Below, piece after piece: positions 35,154-47,038 of a stretch of 64,000 bases of DNA. Source of the DNA: Lactarius indigo (taxonomy: Eukaryota; Basidiomycota; Agaricomycetes; Russulales; Russulaceae); NCBI GenBank assembly GCA_025766275.1, contig JAFKAC010000162.1, forward strand, positions 38,495 through 102,494. Reading direction: 5' to 3'. The translations under genes were made by a program, and so were the position numbers. The notes under the pieces were generated by a model. It made no database searches, was not told where the DNA came from, and saw nothing but the letters and a program-made list of their open reading frames with translations. Each line of letters starts with the position of its first letter. The first letter of the stretch is position 1.

Positions 35154-36370
35154 ATGGTCGCTGTATCTCCCTCTGCCAAAGTCCTCGTCACTGGCGCGAA
35201 TGGCTATCTCGCTGTTTGGATCGTGAAGAAATACCTCGAAGCTGGCTACTCTGTCCGCGGCACCGTCCGCTCTTTGTCCAAGAGCGCATTCCTCAAAGAA
35301 CAGTTTGCTGAGTATGGCGAGCGCCTCGAGCTGGTCGTCGTTGAAGATATCACAAAGGATGGCGCGTTTGACGAGGCTGTCAAAGGCGTTGACGCGATCG
35401 CCCACGCTGCCTCTCCCTTCCACTGCAACGCGATCGAACCTGATGGTACGTCAAACGGCAAATAGAATATGCGCCGTGAGTGATGGCGTCACACAGAGCT
35501 CATCGTCCCCGCCGTGGGAGGGACCGCATCGATGCTGAACTCCGCACTGAAGCACGGTACAAGCGTGAGGCAGGTCGTCCTCACCTCCTCGGTGGCGGCG
35601 GTGCGTGAGAACCACCAGACGCCACGCGAGTACGACGAAACTAACTGGAATAACGCCGCCGTTGCAGCGGTGGCGAGTAAAGGCTCTGCGGCGGGGCCCG
35701 TGACGATCTATCTCGCCTCGAAGACGCTCGCTGAGCGCGCTGCGTGGGCTTTCGTGCGCACAAGGCCGAGCTCGCATGGGACCTCGTCGTCATCAACCCG
35801 CCGTTGATCTTTGGAGTACGTCGCCGGTCCCTCCTGATTGTGCCCAATCCCTGCCATTTTGCCGCACGCACAGCCATCTCTCGGCCCTGCAAAGACAACC
35901 GACGATATAAATACGTCCCAGAAGGAGATCTACGACACACTCACGGGGCACGGGCGGGCGCGCAGCTGCGTGGCCAGGGGAACTAGGTTCACGTGTCCGT
36001 CGCCGCGGATGCGCACGTCCGCGCAACACACTCCGCGGCTGCTGGCGGTGAGCGAATCATTGTTCACTCTGGTTACTTCTTCTACCAAGACATCCGTAAG
36101 TCCTCTTTTATTTTCCTCTGCCCGACTAATTACTCGGACTGAACGTTCCTTGTTGAAGTCGACGCGGCAGCGGAGCTTGGCATCCAGAATGTACCGCGCG
36201 GAGAGCCGTACTCGACATGGAACATCCCGAGAACCACCAACCTGGTGACGACCAAGGCGGAGGACCTGCTGGGTCTGAATGCGACTATGTCTCTGAAGAA
36301 CGCCGTCGAGGAATCAGTCAAGGACTTCAAAGCGCGCGGGTATCCCGGGTTTGCATCCCGTATGGGCTAG
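35154..36370 (+). pseudogene. Reductase copy SDR3, broken by frameshifts and a stop
   Basis: Aligns throughout with SDR1, SDR2 and SDR4. Exon 1 (35154-35445) and the start of exon 2 (from 35497) are normal, with VTGANGYLAVW, LTSSV and IYLASK. Three lesions follow. About 4 bases are missing near 35755, where the others have FVAAHKAEL. One base is missing near 35945 (ACGGGGCA for ACGGGTGCA). TGG has become TAG at 35984-35986 in the GNWVHV motif. The original stop is also lost, the frame running on to TAG at 36368-36370. It also lacks the upstream block found before the intact copies. Any product would end soon after the active site. Confidence 0.82.
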
Positions 36371-37420
36371 TTGAAGGATGTAAAAGTCATATTTTTATCT
36401 GATGAGCGTGTGCATGTAGAGGTATGCACACTGTATGCAGACTCCAAATGTCATAACCTGTTTAGAGGCTGAGATGGAGATGGGGACGCGGACGGAAATC
36501 GCCGACGCATAGAAGACTGTCCGTTTTCTTTGTAATATTATTTATTAGCTAATAAATGCACTTTGATTTACGGCCTGCGTCGACCTTGACCTTTATACTG
36601 TCCTATCGTTAGTCCACTGTTGCAACACTTTTATAGATGCATGTCTAGCTCTACATCGAGGCATTCAATTTTAATGATCATTTTACCAATGGAAAGCCTA
36701 CCCTCTCCGCTACAAGATAGTGCCATGAATCATACAAAAATATGGTGGTTAAAACCCACTAGAGAGGGAATCTTGAAGGGTTATTTCTGGACAAGGTGTT
36801 GCAACAACCGTCACATTTAGTCACAACGGAAAGTCTGACCCGTGGATTTTGAACATCCTTTTTGGGAAGACGGCCCGAAGAATGCGGTCCGCTTGGGCCG
36901 ATTGCGAGGCTTGAAGTGTATTTGCTCCGATGCCAGATTGTCACGCCCAACAACTCCTTGCCATCCTTTCAACTTTTCCTCATGTATGTCTGTCAGGGAG
37001 TATTGTATGAGGGTTCTATAACTATAGGAGAGTTTTATATTCGAAGGATCAGCAAGTCAGACTCCCACTTTTAAGCATAAAACACTCATTTTTGCACACT
37101 TTTCGGGCTGCAGAATGAGTATTGAAGGTACAATACAGATAAAGTACTAAAGTACGTTCTATTAGATAGACCAATTCCTGATCTTGGCATTTTGAGGTGT
37201 CAATATGGTGTATAGTGGTAGATGAGGCTAATCAATTGGTGTTGCATCTCTCGGGTTGGTTTTGTTTGGTTGTTGCATCAATGGACTGATGATAGTATTC
37301 AGGATGTCAGGACGGCAGTGCACAATACGGCCTTCCCAGAGTCTCCACTGACGGAATTGCTGACTCTAACAAGAAACCGTCACTGCATCGTCTATTGGTT
37401 TACTCACGACATCCGACATC
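36371..37420. other. Array spacer between SDR3 and MT-D
   Basis: Starts with a 3' flank like that of SDR2 (TTTGTAATATTATTTATTAG near 36529-36548). The rest is AT-rich and holds only short frames. The MT-D promoter must lie in the last part; TTTACTCACGACATCCGACA directly precedes its ATG. Confidence 0.4.
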
Positions 37421-38550
37421 ATGTCGTTTGGGTCTAAGACCGCTATCAAATCGTATGTGTTGGATGACCATGACAATAATTCGGAAATCTCTCGGTGCGC
37501 ACCAGACTCTTATTACTCGGTCATCGTGACGACGTTCTGCAAATAGATTGAATACCCAGTATTTGTATCTCAAGGCGGTATTCGACTATCCCGAATTCGT
37601 ACCACCTGTGGTCAACGTCGCTCATGTCAGTAAAGTGATCGATGTGGCAGCGGGGACAGGCGTGTGGGCCCTCGACTTCGTATCACAGCCCGAAGTTCGT
37701 GATCGCGATGTTCAGGTCTTTGCCTGTGATATCTCCACCGCCAAGTTCCCTCAGGCGGATAAACCAGACGTCGACAGGATCTCTTTCTTTCTTCACGATG
37801 TCACCAAGCCGTTCCCAGACGAAATGCTCGGAACGTTTGATCTCGTCCACATGGCCATCATGTGTTGGGCACTGACAGTGCAGGGGTGGAATTCAGCGCT
37901 ACAGAACATCCATGATCTGCTCAGTTGAGCTTTTTTACCAGGTATCGAGCTCTGAACTTACAGTCGAGCATGATAGGACCCGGCGGGCACCTCATTCTGC
38001 GAGAATGTGATCCCTTGGCGTTCACGCACGAGATTCCCCCGCCACTTGAAGGTTATGAGGCCGATATCGTGACATACACGCAAGGTAAATCTGCGCTGGC
38101 CACAATAAATCGGATCTACTCGGGTCTGGCGCTCCGACAGGGTCTCATCACCAAGTATGCGCACACATCTATCTCTGCATTCCGCGCAGAGGTTCATTAG
38201 TCCACAGCCTTTCGTATCATTTGCGGAAGATGCTCCAAGATTCGTCTTTTCATATCTTGTTATCTACGCGGGCCCGAGCCCCTTACGGGGGATACTGTAC
38301 ATCTCACAATGGGCTGAACGGGACACCTCTTTCGGAGTTCACGGCGTTTACCACCCAGAACATTTCTCAGGTCACCGACGTCGCGACGTCGGCCATGATG
38401 AAGGCGGGATGTCTGGAGTCGAGTGACGGTACCCGAGTCACTGACGAAGAGGGACGGCAGGCGCTGGTGAAGGAGCTGCGTGACTTCACGGAAGGAGGTT
38501 TTTTATTAATCCTGTCTGAATGGGTCGTTGTGCGACCTCTGGGGTCCTAG
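37421..38550 (+). CDS. SAM-dependent methyltransferase, array copy MT-D (intact)
   Basis: Exons 37421-37494, 37547-37923, 37977-38154 and 38208-38550 give 323 residues. Motif I is VIDVAAGTGVWALDF (Ala for the Thr of the other copies), then VQVFACDIS, DVTKPFP, RPGGHLILRECD and KELRDFTEGG, ending SEWVVVRPLGS. Intron phases match MT-A and MT-C. The third intron uses GTATGC in place of GTACGT or GTGAGC. It is followed by SDR4, about 980 bases away, and this MT-D-SDR4 pair is the only adjacent pair in the array in which both genes are intact. It probably acts on a small molecule in the cytosol; the substrate is unknown. Confidence 0.87.
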
Positions 38551-39471
38551 AAAACCCCCTTCGTCTTATTGAAATTGCTTCCGCGACCATTTCGAGCGTG
38601 TGAGCACGTCAATTTTCATAAGGAAGCATCCATGTGACACCCGATTGGGCACTGGTTTGCTTCGTCAAAAGCACATTGGACAGCCACGCGCGGTGGGCCT
38701 GGCCGCGGCTTCTTTTCTCACCAACATATAACACAGATTCTCGGGTTCCTCAGGCGCGGTCACAGTACTTGGACGATAGGCTGGCGCAACCGTTATCGTC
38801 CTGCTCCTTCTACTCGGTCTCCTGTTAGCGTCTCATAAACGAACGAAGCGAATGAAACACTCACCAACCCCCAAATTTTCATCATTTTCTATCCCAAGCT
38901 TTGGACGTCGTCGTGCGTCAATAACGCAGACCTCTTTTGCAGAACGAACTTCCTTTTACTTGAATTTACGTATTGCAATACAAAGGATGTTTCGTCGGGC
39001 TCCCTGCGAATGCGGCTGTCAAGGTTCTGGGCGTGAGCGGTATTTTATGATCGACTGCGAGGCGATTAAGTAGACGTAAGAAGCTATCCACTCGGAGTGG
39101 ACACACATGCCATCCAGGCCCAGTTATGCAATCGCCAACGCAAAGCCAAGGTCGAAAGCTGCAACCCAAGAAGCTCGCCAGTCCGATAGGGCGCACAGGA
39201 AGGAGCTTCAGGTCTCAGGTGTCGAAGGGCGCTACCAACAAGTGTCTTAGAGTCTGTATCTCCTTAACAGTGGTGACTGCACCGCCCAAGTAGACAGTAA
39301 TTTGTGACTGCGGCCTACGCTCGGTCGACAAGACACTTGCGCGGACAAGTTGCCCAATTGAACTAGAGACGAGTTAAAATGACAATATCTTCGTCAGCGA
39401 GCGCATTACCTTAGTAATAATCAATAATGTGGTCCCACTGACCCCGACTGATCCCGGACCCGGACCCGGGT
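38551..39471. other. Array spacer homologous to the one behind MT-B
   Basis: About 38600-38820 matches 29850-30060 in several blocks, such as GCACGTCAATTTTC near 38606 and TTCTCGGGTTCCTCAGGC near 38738. The remainder to 39471 has no gene I can support. Confidence 0.55.
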
Positions 39472-39534
39472 GAGAGCATTGATAAACGATTCCATCTCCA
39501 ACATGTCCCGCCTTAGATTCCACTTCTTTCTCAA
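39472..39534 (+). promoter_or_regulatory. Conserved SDR upstream block (copy before SDR4)
   Basis: GAGAGCATTGATAAACGATT then CCATCTC, ending at the SDR4 ATG; same position and order as before SDR1 and SDR2. Confidence 0.5.
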
Positions 39535-40753
39535 ATGGTCGCTGTCTCTCCCCCTGCTAAAGTCCTCGTCACGGGCGCAAATGGCTATCTCGCTGTTTGG
39601 ACCGTGAAGAAATACCTCGAAGCCGGCTACTCTGTCCGCGGCACCGTCCGATCTTTGTCCAAGAGCGCATTCCTCAAAGAACAGTTCGCAGAGTATGGCG
39701 AGCGCTTTGAGTTAGTCGTCGTAGAGGACATCACCAAAGACGGCGCGTTTGACGAGGTCGTCAAAGGCGTCGATGCGATCGCCCACACTGCCTCTCCCTT
39801 CCACTACAATGTGATCGAACCCGATGGTACGTCGTACAGCAAGCAAAAATATGCGCCATTTGGTGACGCCACCGCGCAGAGCTTATCGTCCCCGCCGTGC
39901 GAGGGACGACCTCGATCCTGAACTCCGCACTGAAGCATGGAACCAGTGTGAAGAGGGTCGTCCTCACATCTTCTGTGGCCGCTGTGCGCGAGGAAGGCTC
40001 GACCCCGCGCAATTACGACGAGACGAGCTGGAACAACGCCGCCGTTGCAGCGGTGGCGGGCAAGGGTTCCGCGGTGGGGCCCGTGACGATCTACCTTGCT
40101 TCGAAGACCCTCGCTGAGCGCGCTGCATGGGAGTTCGTCGCTGCGCACAAGGCTGAGCTTACATGGGACCTCGTCGCCATCAACCCGCCGTTTATATTTG
40201 GGGTACGTCGCCAGTCTCTCTCCCCCCTTCGCTTCCGATAGCGTTTAATCTTATTCGCTTTGCCGCACGTACAGCCGTCTCTCAGCCCTGCACAGACAGT
40301 TGGGGATATCAATACGTCCCAGAGGGAGATCTACGATACACTGACGGGTGCACGGACGGGCGCGCAGTTGCGTGGCCAGGGGAACTGGGTTCACGTGGCT
40401 GTCGCCGCGGATGCGCATGTCCGCGCCACACACACCGCCGCCGCGGGGGGCGAGCGGATCATCGTTCGCTCTGGTTACTTCTTCCACCAAGACATCCGTA
40501 AGTCTCGTTTTATCCCTCCGCTACTTGGGCTGAACTCTCCCGTGTCAAAGTCGACGCGGCAGCGGAGCTCGGTATCCCAAATGTCCCGCGCGGAGAGCCG
40601 AACTCGACGGGTGACATCCCGAGAACCACCAACCTGGTGACAACCAAAGCGGAGGACCTTTTGGGGCTGAAGGCGACTGTGACTATGAAGGATGTAGTCC
40701 AGGAATCGGTCAAAGACTTCAAGGCGCGCGGCTATCCTGGGTTTGCTGCCTGA
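39535..40753 (+). CDS. DFR/Gre2-like NAD(P)-dependent reductase, array copy SDR4 (intact)
   Basis: Exons 39535-39826, 39880-40202, 40275-40497 and 40551-40753 (292, 323, 223, 203 nt) give 346 residues. VTGANGYLAVW, LTSSV and IYLASK are present; the last exon reads VPRGEPNSTGDIPRT and ends GYPGFAA. It lies 220 bases from the mus7 stop, tail to tail. Its 3' flank plus the mus7 end reappear behind SDR1, so SDR4 occupies what is probably the original position next to mus7. It pairs with MT-D upstream. A role in a small biosynthetic or detoxifying step with the methyltransferase is inference from linkage only. Confidence 0.87.
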
Positions 40754-40973
40754 TTGTTGGTTGGGGGCAGAGATCATGTCTGTACGATACGATAAATGCG
40801 CGCACGTGCTGTAAATTGCGTGCGTAGGCTCTAAATGTCATACTTTGGTCGCATACACTCAGGTGTCCACAATGTGTCTCTCATACCACTGCCAATGGAT
40901 GTTCCTTGTACAAGTCCTGAGACTACCTTAAGTGCCGCACATTAAATGCCATATAAGATTAATACAGAAATCA

Positions 40974-43900
40974 TTAGGAGGGTACACCCTCCCCGCCATT
41001 GACAATCGTCCGTTGTTGTAGTCTGTTATCCTCGAATGCCTTGATGAAACGATCAAAGATCGTAGGGGTAACCACACTTTTGATATGCTGTTGTCATTGC
41101 ACAACTGGTCAGGTGTGTCTGGTCTATGACTGAAGACCCTAGACGGCGCACCTCAACGATAGATTGATAGGTGTATTGCAGCGGCGGCTGGGGCTGCGTG
41201 GTGGAGTCCAGTGCCGCGAGTACCATGGGATCGTCCCAGTTGAGATCAAACTGTCCATATTCATCCTGGCTCTCCTCTTGGTTCGCAGGCTGCGGCTGTT
41301 GCTCCCGGTCCCGATCCTCTTGCAGGGACAGCGCGTAATTCAGATGCGAATCGAGGATGCCCTGCAGCAGCGTCTGTACCGTAGGGATCTCACAAAGCTC
41401 CCCTTCAGAAAGAACGGGAAAGAGACAGCCTGTGCTATACTGAGTCAGCAGCCGAAGAATCTCCCCCTCGAGTGCGCCTCTCAAGAGGGAAATAAAAATA
41501 AAAATATCATGCCTTTGTGAAGCACCTCTAGAGCCGTACTGGTGTCTTTGTCTCTGCCCGCGGGAGGGGAAGTGGCCGCGCGGGACACGTCTCCCAGCCC
41601 ATACAACAATAGCTGCGCGCACTGCACGCGCTCCATCCTACCCACACCCACGGCGGTGCGGAACTCAGTCAGCAAGACCCGCGCAATCTCCGTGGACCAT
41701 TCAAGCGCCGGCGCGACGGGTAGCGTCATGTCAAGCGCCTGCAGCGCCAGGAGCGTCGCAGCGCGGATGCATACTGCACGCGTGGGGGCAGAGGCGCGTC
41801 CGACGTCGACGTAGCGGCGCGCGAGCGATATGCGGTACTGTGCGTTCTCCGCGGACGGGAGGACGCGCATCGCGAGCGCGAGCGCGCCGAAGCGGTTGTA
41901 GAGCATCGAGAGCTGGGCATCGTCGAGCGTCGAGCGCAGCCCGTGTGCGTGCGCCGGCTGGGCCTGCACGGAGCCGACGGGGGTGATGAGCGAGAGCAGC
42001 TTTTTGATGCGGCCGAGGTATTCCTCTTCGCGTATGGCTGGGGGCTGCATCTGCTGCGCTGACGCGTAGATGAGCTTGAGGAAGATAGAGAACGCACTGT
42101 CCGTGCTGGCGTGCTGCGCGAGGAGGTGCGCGTCGTTCTCCTGCGCGAACGCGGGGAATCCTGCGATCTCGCCGCGCAGGTCTGCGAACCGGCGGCTTTT
42201 GAAGATCTCGACGAGGCGCCGAAAAACCGCAGAGGATGCGTCGTCGTCGAGCCGCCAGTGCCAGCGTTGGTGTAAGAGGAAGCACCGCGACACGACCAAG
42301 CGTACGTAGGCGTCGCGCCGGCGGAGATTGCGCGTGGAGAGGCCGCCGTCGACTTGCGGGTCGGCGACGAGACGGATCCGGTCGAGAGCGAGCAAGACGA
42401 TCTCCCACGAGGTGCTCAGGCGGCTCGTGGACGTCGATACGCCGTGCGCAGAGAACTGAGAGAGGGCACACAAACCGAAAAGCGTGGCCCATATTTCCTC
42501 GCTGGCGTGCAGGCTGCCTTGTGCGGGTGATTCTGAGGCTGCCAAGCTCTGCTGGAGGATGTTTACCATCGAGGGAAGACGACCCTGCCCAGGAGTTGCT
42601 GCTGTCGTCCCATGGGCTGCTCCAAGGTGGATCAAGCATATCCACAATTCGGCTGCGCAAGGGTACAGCAAAAAGTCATCTAGACCCTCCCCATTATCGA
42701 TGACGGAGGAGACCGCAGCCTGCACACCAATACGCAGTAGACGTGTCGCGAGTCCTACCAATCGGGCACTGACGGCAGTCGTAAGGTCCTCGTCACTGCT
42801 CATTGCGCTCCAGCAGGTGCGGACGAGAAGCTCGATCGCGAACCATTGGAGACAAAGCATGCTCGGGCTCAGCGATTTTGTCTGTTCCTCAGAGTCCCCT
42901 AGCGCCGTGTCGATGCGTGCGATCAGGGACCCGGTGTACTCCAACGACGCGGTCCGGATGAGGTGGGTGTCATTTCCCTCCGCAGACGAGGATATCCACG
43001 AGACGAGCGAGCAGACGGCGTGCATGTCGGTGTTCCATCTCACGAAAGCGTCATGAGACATGGTCTGTGGGTCGTCCAGGACCCTGGCGAATGAGTCGCA
43101 TGCGTACGGAAGGAAGACAGTATAGTCGAGGGCGGTGGATATCGATGACAGTGCGTGGCCATCGACTTCAAAGCGTGGAGGCGGGTGGGAAGGCGCGGCG
43201 CCAGAGAGGACGGATAGAAGCTCATGGAGCCACCCCCTGCCGAGATAACAGCTGGCAGTAAATACCTTTCCAGCCGAGAGAAACGGTATGTCAAAATCGA
43301 CGACGATCCTTTGACGAAGTTCCTTGTCGGGTTCAGGGTCGGGCACTTTCGATGTCGATGGCGCCCTATCTCGTATGGTGCGATCCTTTGATCTATGTCG
43401 TGGTGGACGTCTGACGTGAGGAAGCCTGGGTGGTGGGCGTATCGGTACTGAAGGAGGCTGGCGCGCACGAATCGCCAAGGGTTCTAGCGCTCTGTGGAAA
43501 GCAATGTCTTCCGCGTCAATGGTGACCGCATTTCTCCTTTGCCATCCAGACAGGACCCGCCGGCCTACGGTTGTGAATACGGAGAGGTCCACAGAGCGCT
43601 CACGTCGCCGACTGGTGCGACCTTTGGATTTTCGCTGTTCCGCAGGCACTGAATCTAATGGGGTCGATTGTTAGAAATAATATAAGCCACAGCAGCGATA
43701 AGTATTACTAGTAGCACCGGTCCTTCGCGGAGTGGGCTTGGGCTGACCTCTCTTTTCACTCCTCGTAGCGCTTCGTTTTCGCGATGACTTTTTGGCCTCG
43801 TGAGGCTGACGACCGAAGAAGTCTGTGATGACGGGATACTTTGACGGTTGCAGGCGTCGCTTCTGAGTAGCCTTTTGCGGAGAACGTTCTGGTTCAGGAG

Positions 43901-45508
43901 AAGGGGGTAGTGTGTGACTGTCAACAAGCATGACGAACGACCGTTCCGACAGAAGGGCTACGTCCCCCGATTCGGATCCTGACGAACTTTCCTCAGTGCT
44001 CGTGTCCGAGGAAATCGTCCGTTCCGAGGGAGGCTTTGCACGTGGGGAAGGAGAACGTGATGAGGGGGGGCGTGGGGAAGCAAGCGGTGACAGGTTTGGA
44101 AGGTTGCGCGGAGCACGCTGAGAAACCGCTCGTCAGCCCCTGCACACACTTCATTGAAACCAAGCTATTACCCGTCTGCGCCTTGCTCGCGGTGGGGGGG
44201 TATGGCTTACACGTGGCGGTCTCTGCACCGCGCTCAAAGGCTCATCATCACTACCTAACCCACTAGACATGTCGTTGAATACATCTGGATACCACGGCGC
44301 AGGTGCGTCTGCGATGTCATCACCACCCAGGTCAGGTGACGAGGCTGCCCGAGGAATGTCCTCAACGGCGGATGGTCCGCTCATTCTTCTTCTGACCAGA
44401 GACGTCGTAGCTTGCGGTATGGTCTGCCGATGCATGGCAAGGTGCTGTTCTGTGTCTGTTCGACGCCGCTTCTTCCTTTTTGTATGCATGTTTACCGGCA
44501 TGTGATCAAAAGAACGCTCGCTGGCCGAGTTCCCCGCTAAGCCATCTGTGCCGCTCTCACCCCCGTCTGAAGGAGGGGCGGGTGAAGATGACGATTCAAC
44601 CGGATTACGGAGCCCTGCGAAACGGACAATCGCGTCCGGGTGATGCTTTAGCTGGTGCTTATACTCTAACCGATCAATGGCGTAGGGCTTTAGCTGGCGG
44701 GGCTGGCGCGTGCGCATAGAGTATCTTCCACCAGCAGCGTTGGCATCACCATCGTTAGGGTAAACTTCGTCATCCTGGATCGCTTCTATTGGTGCGGGGG
44801 CGGGAACAACGAAAGGATCTGCCGAGGGTGAAGGTTGCATTGGCCTGATGGGCGGCGGGCTTGAGCCACCTGCCAATCCACCCAGCATGGCATCGTGACG
44901 ATGGCCCTCGCTGTTCGGGCTAGAAATTGGATCAAGCATCTCGTCGTCAGTAGGAAATGGTGCGTGTTGTTCATCATGTTGTCTGAAAGGAGAGATGATT
45001 TGCAAAGGGTCAGGAGATGGTTGAGAATTCGGGCTACGCTTCGGGGTTTTATGGAGATGAGGAAACGAAGAAACAGATGGGGAAGCGTGGATCAGTGGTG
45101 AGGCAGGCGATGACGTTGGCGGTCCATGACCCGACCAACCTGGTGTCATGGAGTTTTCAATGATGCCGAGAGAAACATGTGTCGCCGGAGAGGATGATGA
45201 GGCGTGCAAAGTAGGACGTGGAAGGAAAGAAAAGGCGTCTCTTGTGACGGCGGTAGACCTTTGGTACACCTGAGACGTACACAACCACCTGCCATTGAAC
45301 GATTCTGATCAATGACACGTACCATAGAGCCAGCCGTAACGTCCTCCATATCATTTACATCGAGGTCGGACGACGCGCCAGGTGGCCGTAACTCAAGGTG
45401 ATTGTTTGGAGTCAATAGTACACGTTCCCAATATTGCGAACTTGCGGATTCAAGGAGCTCGCGTTCGTTAACATCCGATGTTGATGCAGCATCGAGTAAC
45501 GGATCCAT
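40974..45508 (-). CDS. mus7: DNA repair protein Mus7/Mms22
   Basis: Homologue of fission yeast Mus7 and budding yeast Mms22, which act at stalled replication forks with a Rtt101/Mms1-type cullin ligase; nuclear. Exons 45323-45508, 44172-45269, 43709-44117, 41526-43654, 41152-41466 and 40974-41087 give 1416 residues in one frame. The N-terminal ~550 residues are disordered, Ser/Pro-rich and basic, with the family motif SMRTRQPRQLKPYAIDRLEY, then KKRKKRRRTD. The C-terminal ~850 residues are helical (AALDYTVFLPYACDSFARVL, LCLQWFAIELLVRTCW, LLSLITPVGS) and end VTPTIFDRFIKAFEDNRLQQ. The 59-nt intron 41467-41525 was chosen over a 35-nt GC-AG alternative. The start is the first ATG in frame; the upstream TTG is not used. 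Confidence 0.82.
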
Positions 45509-46008
45509 GGACAAACAATTCAGTGCCGTGGGCCCTCGAGTGAGCTGACAGAGTCACGGTCGCGCGCTGTGGCCTCTGTGCACGCGCATCGTGGGCCAGT
45601 GTCACATTCACGTGTTATGTGACAGACTGACTAAATCCTTATCTAATCTAAGTTACTAGGAGAGCCTCGATGCAAAGGAAGCGCCGTTGCAAACTCAAAC
45701 ATGTTTCACGCATCGACGGGTTTTACGTTTAGCGAACATCGAAACCACTATGAATAGGTGTTTCTTTACCAAGAGCTTCCTGTTATCAAGCCTGCTCGTA
45801 TCTAAAAGTGCCACTGGAAGACCACGTGGTTGGACGAAAACGAAAAGGGGCACGAGGTCTTGCTCAGCTCATCTCATCGACCAATTTAAAACCACATATA
45901 TCCTTCCTTCCTTCCACTCCTTTTCCTCTCTCTTCACTCAACTCAACTCAACTTTCAGTCCCTCTTTCTTTTGTCCCTTCCTACTATCCCCGAGATTGCC
46001 TCGATTAC
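45509..46008. promoter_or_regulatory. Divergent intergenic region, mus7 and small membrane protein gene
   Basis: Five hundred bases between divergent starts. CT-rich tracts (TCCTTCCTTCCACTCC near 45900-45916 and ACTCAACTCAACTCAACTTT near 45936-45955) directly precede the plus-strand gene and look like a fungal core promoter and 5' UTR. Confidence 0.45.
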
Positions 46009-46878
46009 ATGCCGTCATCTCCCTTATACCCGTTCGACGCAGAATCTGCAACAAACATGGAGTACAGGCAATTTCCCTTCGCTCAACAGACCATAAAAAG
46101 GGCTGACGTCTTCGTATCCCTCTGCAGGTCGTCTAGCCCGCTTCCCGAAACTTCTTTGCAAAGATCGGCTGCATACGAACACGAACTCAAAGACCTCGAG
46201 GTGCGACCTTCTGCACCACCGTTCATTTCACGAGTCTGCAGCGCACCGCTGACCGTCAGTGCAGGAAAAACTTCTTGAGGGCCTCAGCAATTGCCGAGCA
46301 CTAGAGGGCATCATCCGCGACTCCTTCACTTCGATTAAGGTACGTGACCAAGTTATCCACCTCCCCTTGCACGGGATCAGCCAGGCACATGCACCTGCTG
46401 ACCCCCGAGGAATCTCCAGCGAAAATACCGTCGTGCAGGCCAAGACACGCTACGCATGAGCGTTCCTCAGATCGACGATGAGCTCGCAGAGTCTCTGCGC
46501 ATCCTAGCAGAACTCGAGGCTCGTCTGCCTGCCATCCGCACACAGGCGGCGCAGCTCCAGCTCGTCTACGATTCCGGTCGTCAAAAGGTATTTGTGGCTC
46601 GTGCATATAAGGATGGCATCTCGCTGACTCTTCGTGGTACCCGCCAGGCGGAAGCAGTCGTGCAGGACTTACGCTGGTTGAACCGCGGGTGGTACGAGCG
46701 CTCGTACGAAGTCATCTTCACGTCCAAGAGTCCTGTTTCTTGGCGATGGCGTGCTACTTTGCGCACGCTCTTCGCCGTCATGTTTATGGCCGTGACATGG
46801 ATGATGTGGGTCGCCCTCCGCGGTGTGACCCGCGCTCATCGGGAACGCCTCGTGTGGGGCGAACGACTTCCATCGTAG
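46009..46878 (+). CDS. Small single-pass membrane protein, unknown family
   Basis: Exons 46009-46200, 46265-46339, 46420-46587 and 46648-46878 give 221 residues. I do not recognise the family. Visible parts are an N-terminal soluble region with FPFAQQTIKRADVFVSLC, a helical segment (EKLLEGLSNCRALEGIIRDS), a likely coiled coil at ~110-140 (DDELAESLRILAELEARLPA), a WYERSYEVIFTSKSP segment, one strongly hydrophobic helix at ~186-206 (RTLFAVMFMAVTWMMWVALR) and a short basic tail. The 60-nt third intron is a multiple of three without stops, so the unspliced form would be 20 residues longer. Alternative acceptors for the second intron either hit a stop or give a longer intron. Confidence 0.6.
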
Positions 46879-47038
46879 TATTTTTTTTCCCTGCTTCTCG
46901 CCTCCCACACACTATCACCCGCGTCTACCCTTACCTTATCTACACTCATCGGGTTATAGTTCACACATGTATTATTATTCCTTTATGATAGTAGCTGACA
47001 TCTAGCAATTGAATGCCGAGTATGGATTGCCCTATGCG

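Noticed and set aside
26764..40753. Array interpreted as transposon-driven repeats
   Set aside because: Repeat units are whole genes with conserved introns and flanks; no terminal inverted repeats, long terminal repeats or transposase motifs were seen.
41487..41521. GC-AG intron of 35 nt in mus7
   Set aside because: A canonical 59-nt GT-AG intron at 41467-41525 keeps the same frame and has normal size.
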